In this document: positions 6,367-7,141 of the stretch, piece after piece
Position numbering within the stretch: position 1 is the first letter of the stretch
How the letters are laid out: each line of letters begins with the position of its first letter
DNA from: an uncultured Ruthenibacterium sp.
GTDB lineage: Bacteria; Bacillota; Clostridia; Oscillospirales; Ruminococcaceae
Direction of reading: 5' to 3'
DNA length: 7,141 bases
Assembly (NCBI GenBank): GCA_910587145.1
Contig: CAJUMH010000051.1
Span: 1-7,141, forward strand
Made by a program: the position numbers and the translations under genes
Notes under the pieces: model-generated
The model's input: only the letters and a program-made list of their open reading frames with translations
Told to the model about the DNA's origin: nothing
Database searches by the model: none

Positions 6367-7141
6367 TTATTTGCCGGCGAGCCAGGCGTCCAGCTGCGCC
6401 TGCTTTTCGGCGATGATGTCGTCGATGCCGGCATCGTGCAGTGCCTGCTGGAACACAGGCAGGATCTCGTCGATATCCACCTCGCCGTTGATCAGCGGCA
6501 GGTAATACTGCGCATAAACGTTGCTGCAGGCGGTAACCTGATCGGCAACCGGGGAAGAATCAAACACAAAGCCGAGCGCCAGAGAGGGCTTCGCATTCCT
6601 GTTGAAATTCTCGTACTGATCCCACAGATCGGCCGGCTGGAAGAACCAGGAGGGGCAGCCGGAGGCATTGGGCATGTTGTAGGAGGCGCCCTGTCCGCCC
6701 CAACCGCGCGTCATAGCGTCTTTGCCCTCGGGGAAGTCGATCAGGCCGTCGTCGCGCAGGATGTAGTTCTCGCCCTCGATGCCGTTGCCCAGCAGGTTGC
6801 ACAGGCGGGGATCGGTGTAGAACTCGGCCAGAACCTTCATGGCAACGTCCTTTTTATCGCAGAAGCTGGTAATGTGCCACAGATAGGTAGCGATGTTGCC
6901 GGTACAGATCAGGCTTTCGCCCAGATTGGTACCCACCAGCTCTTCGCCGTACTGCAGCTGTGCGTTGGCCTCGTAGCAGAACTCGTCCGCGTCAACGCCG
7001 TAGCCGGGCGTCGCCGAGCACAGGCCGTTCTGCAGGCTCATCAGCGTGGGGTTCGTGTTGGACATCGGGTCCGGCGTAATGATATCGTTGCCCCTATACC
7101 CGATTTGCCGGACAGAAAAACATTCTGTATAATGGAAAAGA
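6367..7141 (-). CDS. Extracellular solute-binding protein, DUF3502-type C-terminal half (partial)
   Basis: This is the C-terminal part of an ABC transporter substrate-binding protein of the Firmicute lipoprotein type. At least 232 residues look like genuine protein, and the frame stays open to the right edge (about 258 codons). The family-like core is AMKVLAEFYTD followed by GNGIEGENYILRDDG, where co-occurring solute-binding proteins have a conserved GIEG(K/E)xY element. The C-terminus is helical and ends AWLAGK, then TAA at 6369-6367. The signal peptide and N-terminal lobe would lie outside the window. The ATG at 7065 is a poor start: no ribosome binding site, and the family is normally near 500 residues. 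The first 17 or so codons at the edge (about 7140-7090) look unlike the rest and overlap a plus-strand promoter-like sequence, so a 5'-truncated remnant is possible. It is convergent with the lsr operon and probably unrelated to AI-2; the substrate is not predictable. Confidence 0.72.
   Translation of the reverse strand, partial: LFHYTECFSVRQIGYRGNDIITPDPMSNTNPTLMSLQNGLCSATPGYGVDADEFCYEANAQLQYGEELVGTNLGESLICTGNIATYLWHITSFCDKKDVAMKVLAEFYTDPRLCNLLGNGIEGENYILRDDGLIDFPEGKDAMTRGWGGQGASYNMPNASGCPSWFFQPADLWDQYENFNRNAKPSLALGFVFDSSPVADQVTACSNVYAQYYLPLINGEVDIDEILPVFQQALHDAGIDDIIAEKQAQLDAWLAGK
7105..7133 (+). promoter_or_regulatory. Possible rightward promoter at the window edge
   Basis: TTGCCG (7105-7110, 4/6 match) and TATAAT (7128-7133, perfect) are separated by exactly 17 bases on the plus strand. 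A transcript would start near 7140 and run out of the window. It lies within the frame assigned to the minus-strand solute-binding protein, so either one is spurious or that gene is truncated here. Confidence 0.4.
7112..7128. repeat. Palindrome filling the spacer of the edge promoter
   Basis: ACAGAA (7112-7117) and TTCTGT (7123-7128) form a perfect 6-bp inverted repeat around a 5-base centre. It occupies almost exactly the space between the candidate -35 and -10 elements, where a repressor would be effective. Short palindromes of this size also occur by chance. Confidence 0.35.

Noticed and set aside
1..7141. CRISPR array, tRNA, rRNA or insertion sequence
   Set aside because: No regularly spaced repeats, tRNA-like cloverleaf, rRNA sequence, transposase or terminal inverted repeats were recognised on either strand.

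Overview
This window looks like the core of an lsr (autoinducer-2 uptake and processing) locus from a GC-rich Firmicute, probably a gut-type clostridium. The taxonomic guess rests on near-perfect AGGAGG ribosome binding sites before most genes, T-rich intrinsic terminators, AT-rich intergenic DNA between GC-rich genes, and a DUF3502-type solute-binding protein at the right end. No rRNA or other phylogenetic marker is present, so it is an inference.

Layout. (1) Positions 1-2340, minus strand: an LsrC-type permease (3' end outside the window) and an LsrA-type double ATPase, overlapping by 4 bp (ATGA). The rest of the transporter probably continues leftwards. (2) Positions 2341-2691: a 351-base control region with two divergent near-consensus promoters, a perfect inverted repeat, two pairs of direct repeats and roughly phased A/T tracts. 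(3) Positions 2692-6153, plus strand: an lsrR-type SorC-family regulator, an lsrK-type autoinducer-2 kinase, a small cupin and an AllA-fold (ureidoglycolate lyase family) protein. Gaps are 53, 37 and 12 bases. (4) Positions 6154-6366: three consecutive stem-loops between convergent genes. (5) Positions 6367-7141, minus strand: the C-terminal half of an extracellular solute-binding protein, unrelated to the lsr genes. At the extreme right edge, a plus-strand promoter-like sequence overlaps a short palindrome.

How the genes may work together. By analogy with enteric bacteria, the LsrA/LsrC transporter imports AI-2 and LsrK phosphorylates it. Phospho-AI-2 then binds LsrR and relieves repression of both divergent units. 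The enteric genes for phospho-AI-2 breakdown, lsrF (thiolase-like) and lsrG (isomerase), are not visible here. Two cupin-fold proteins occupy the downstream end of the kinase operon, and their possible role in phospho-AI-2 turnover is the most interesting open question in the window. lsrB, lsrD, lsrF and lsrG could still lie left of position 1.
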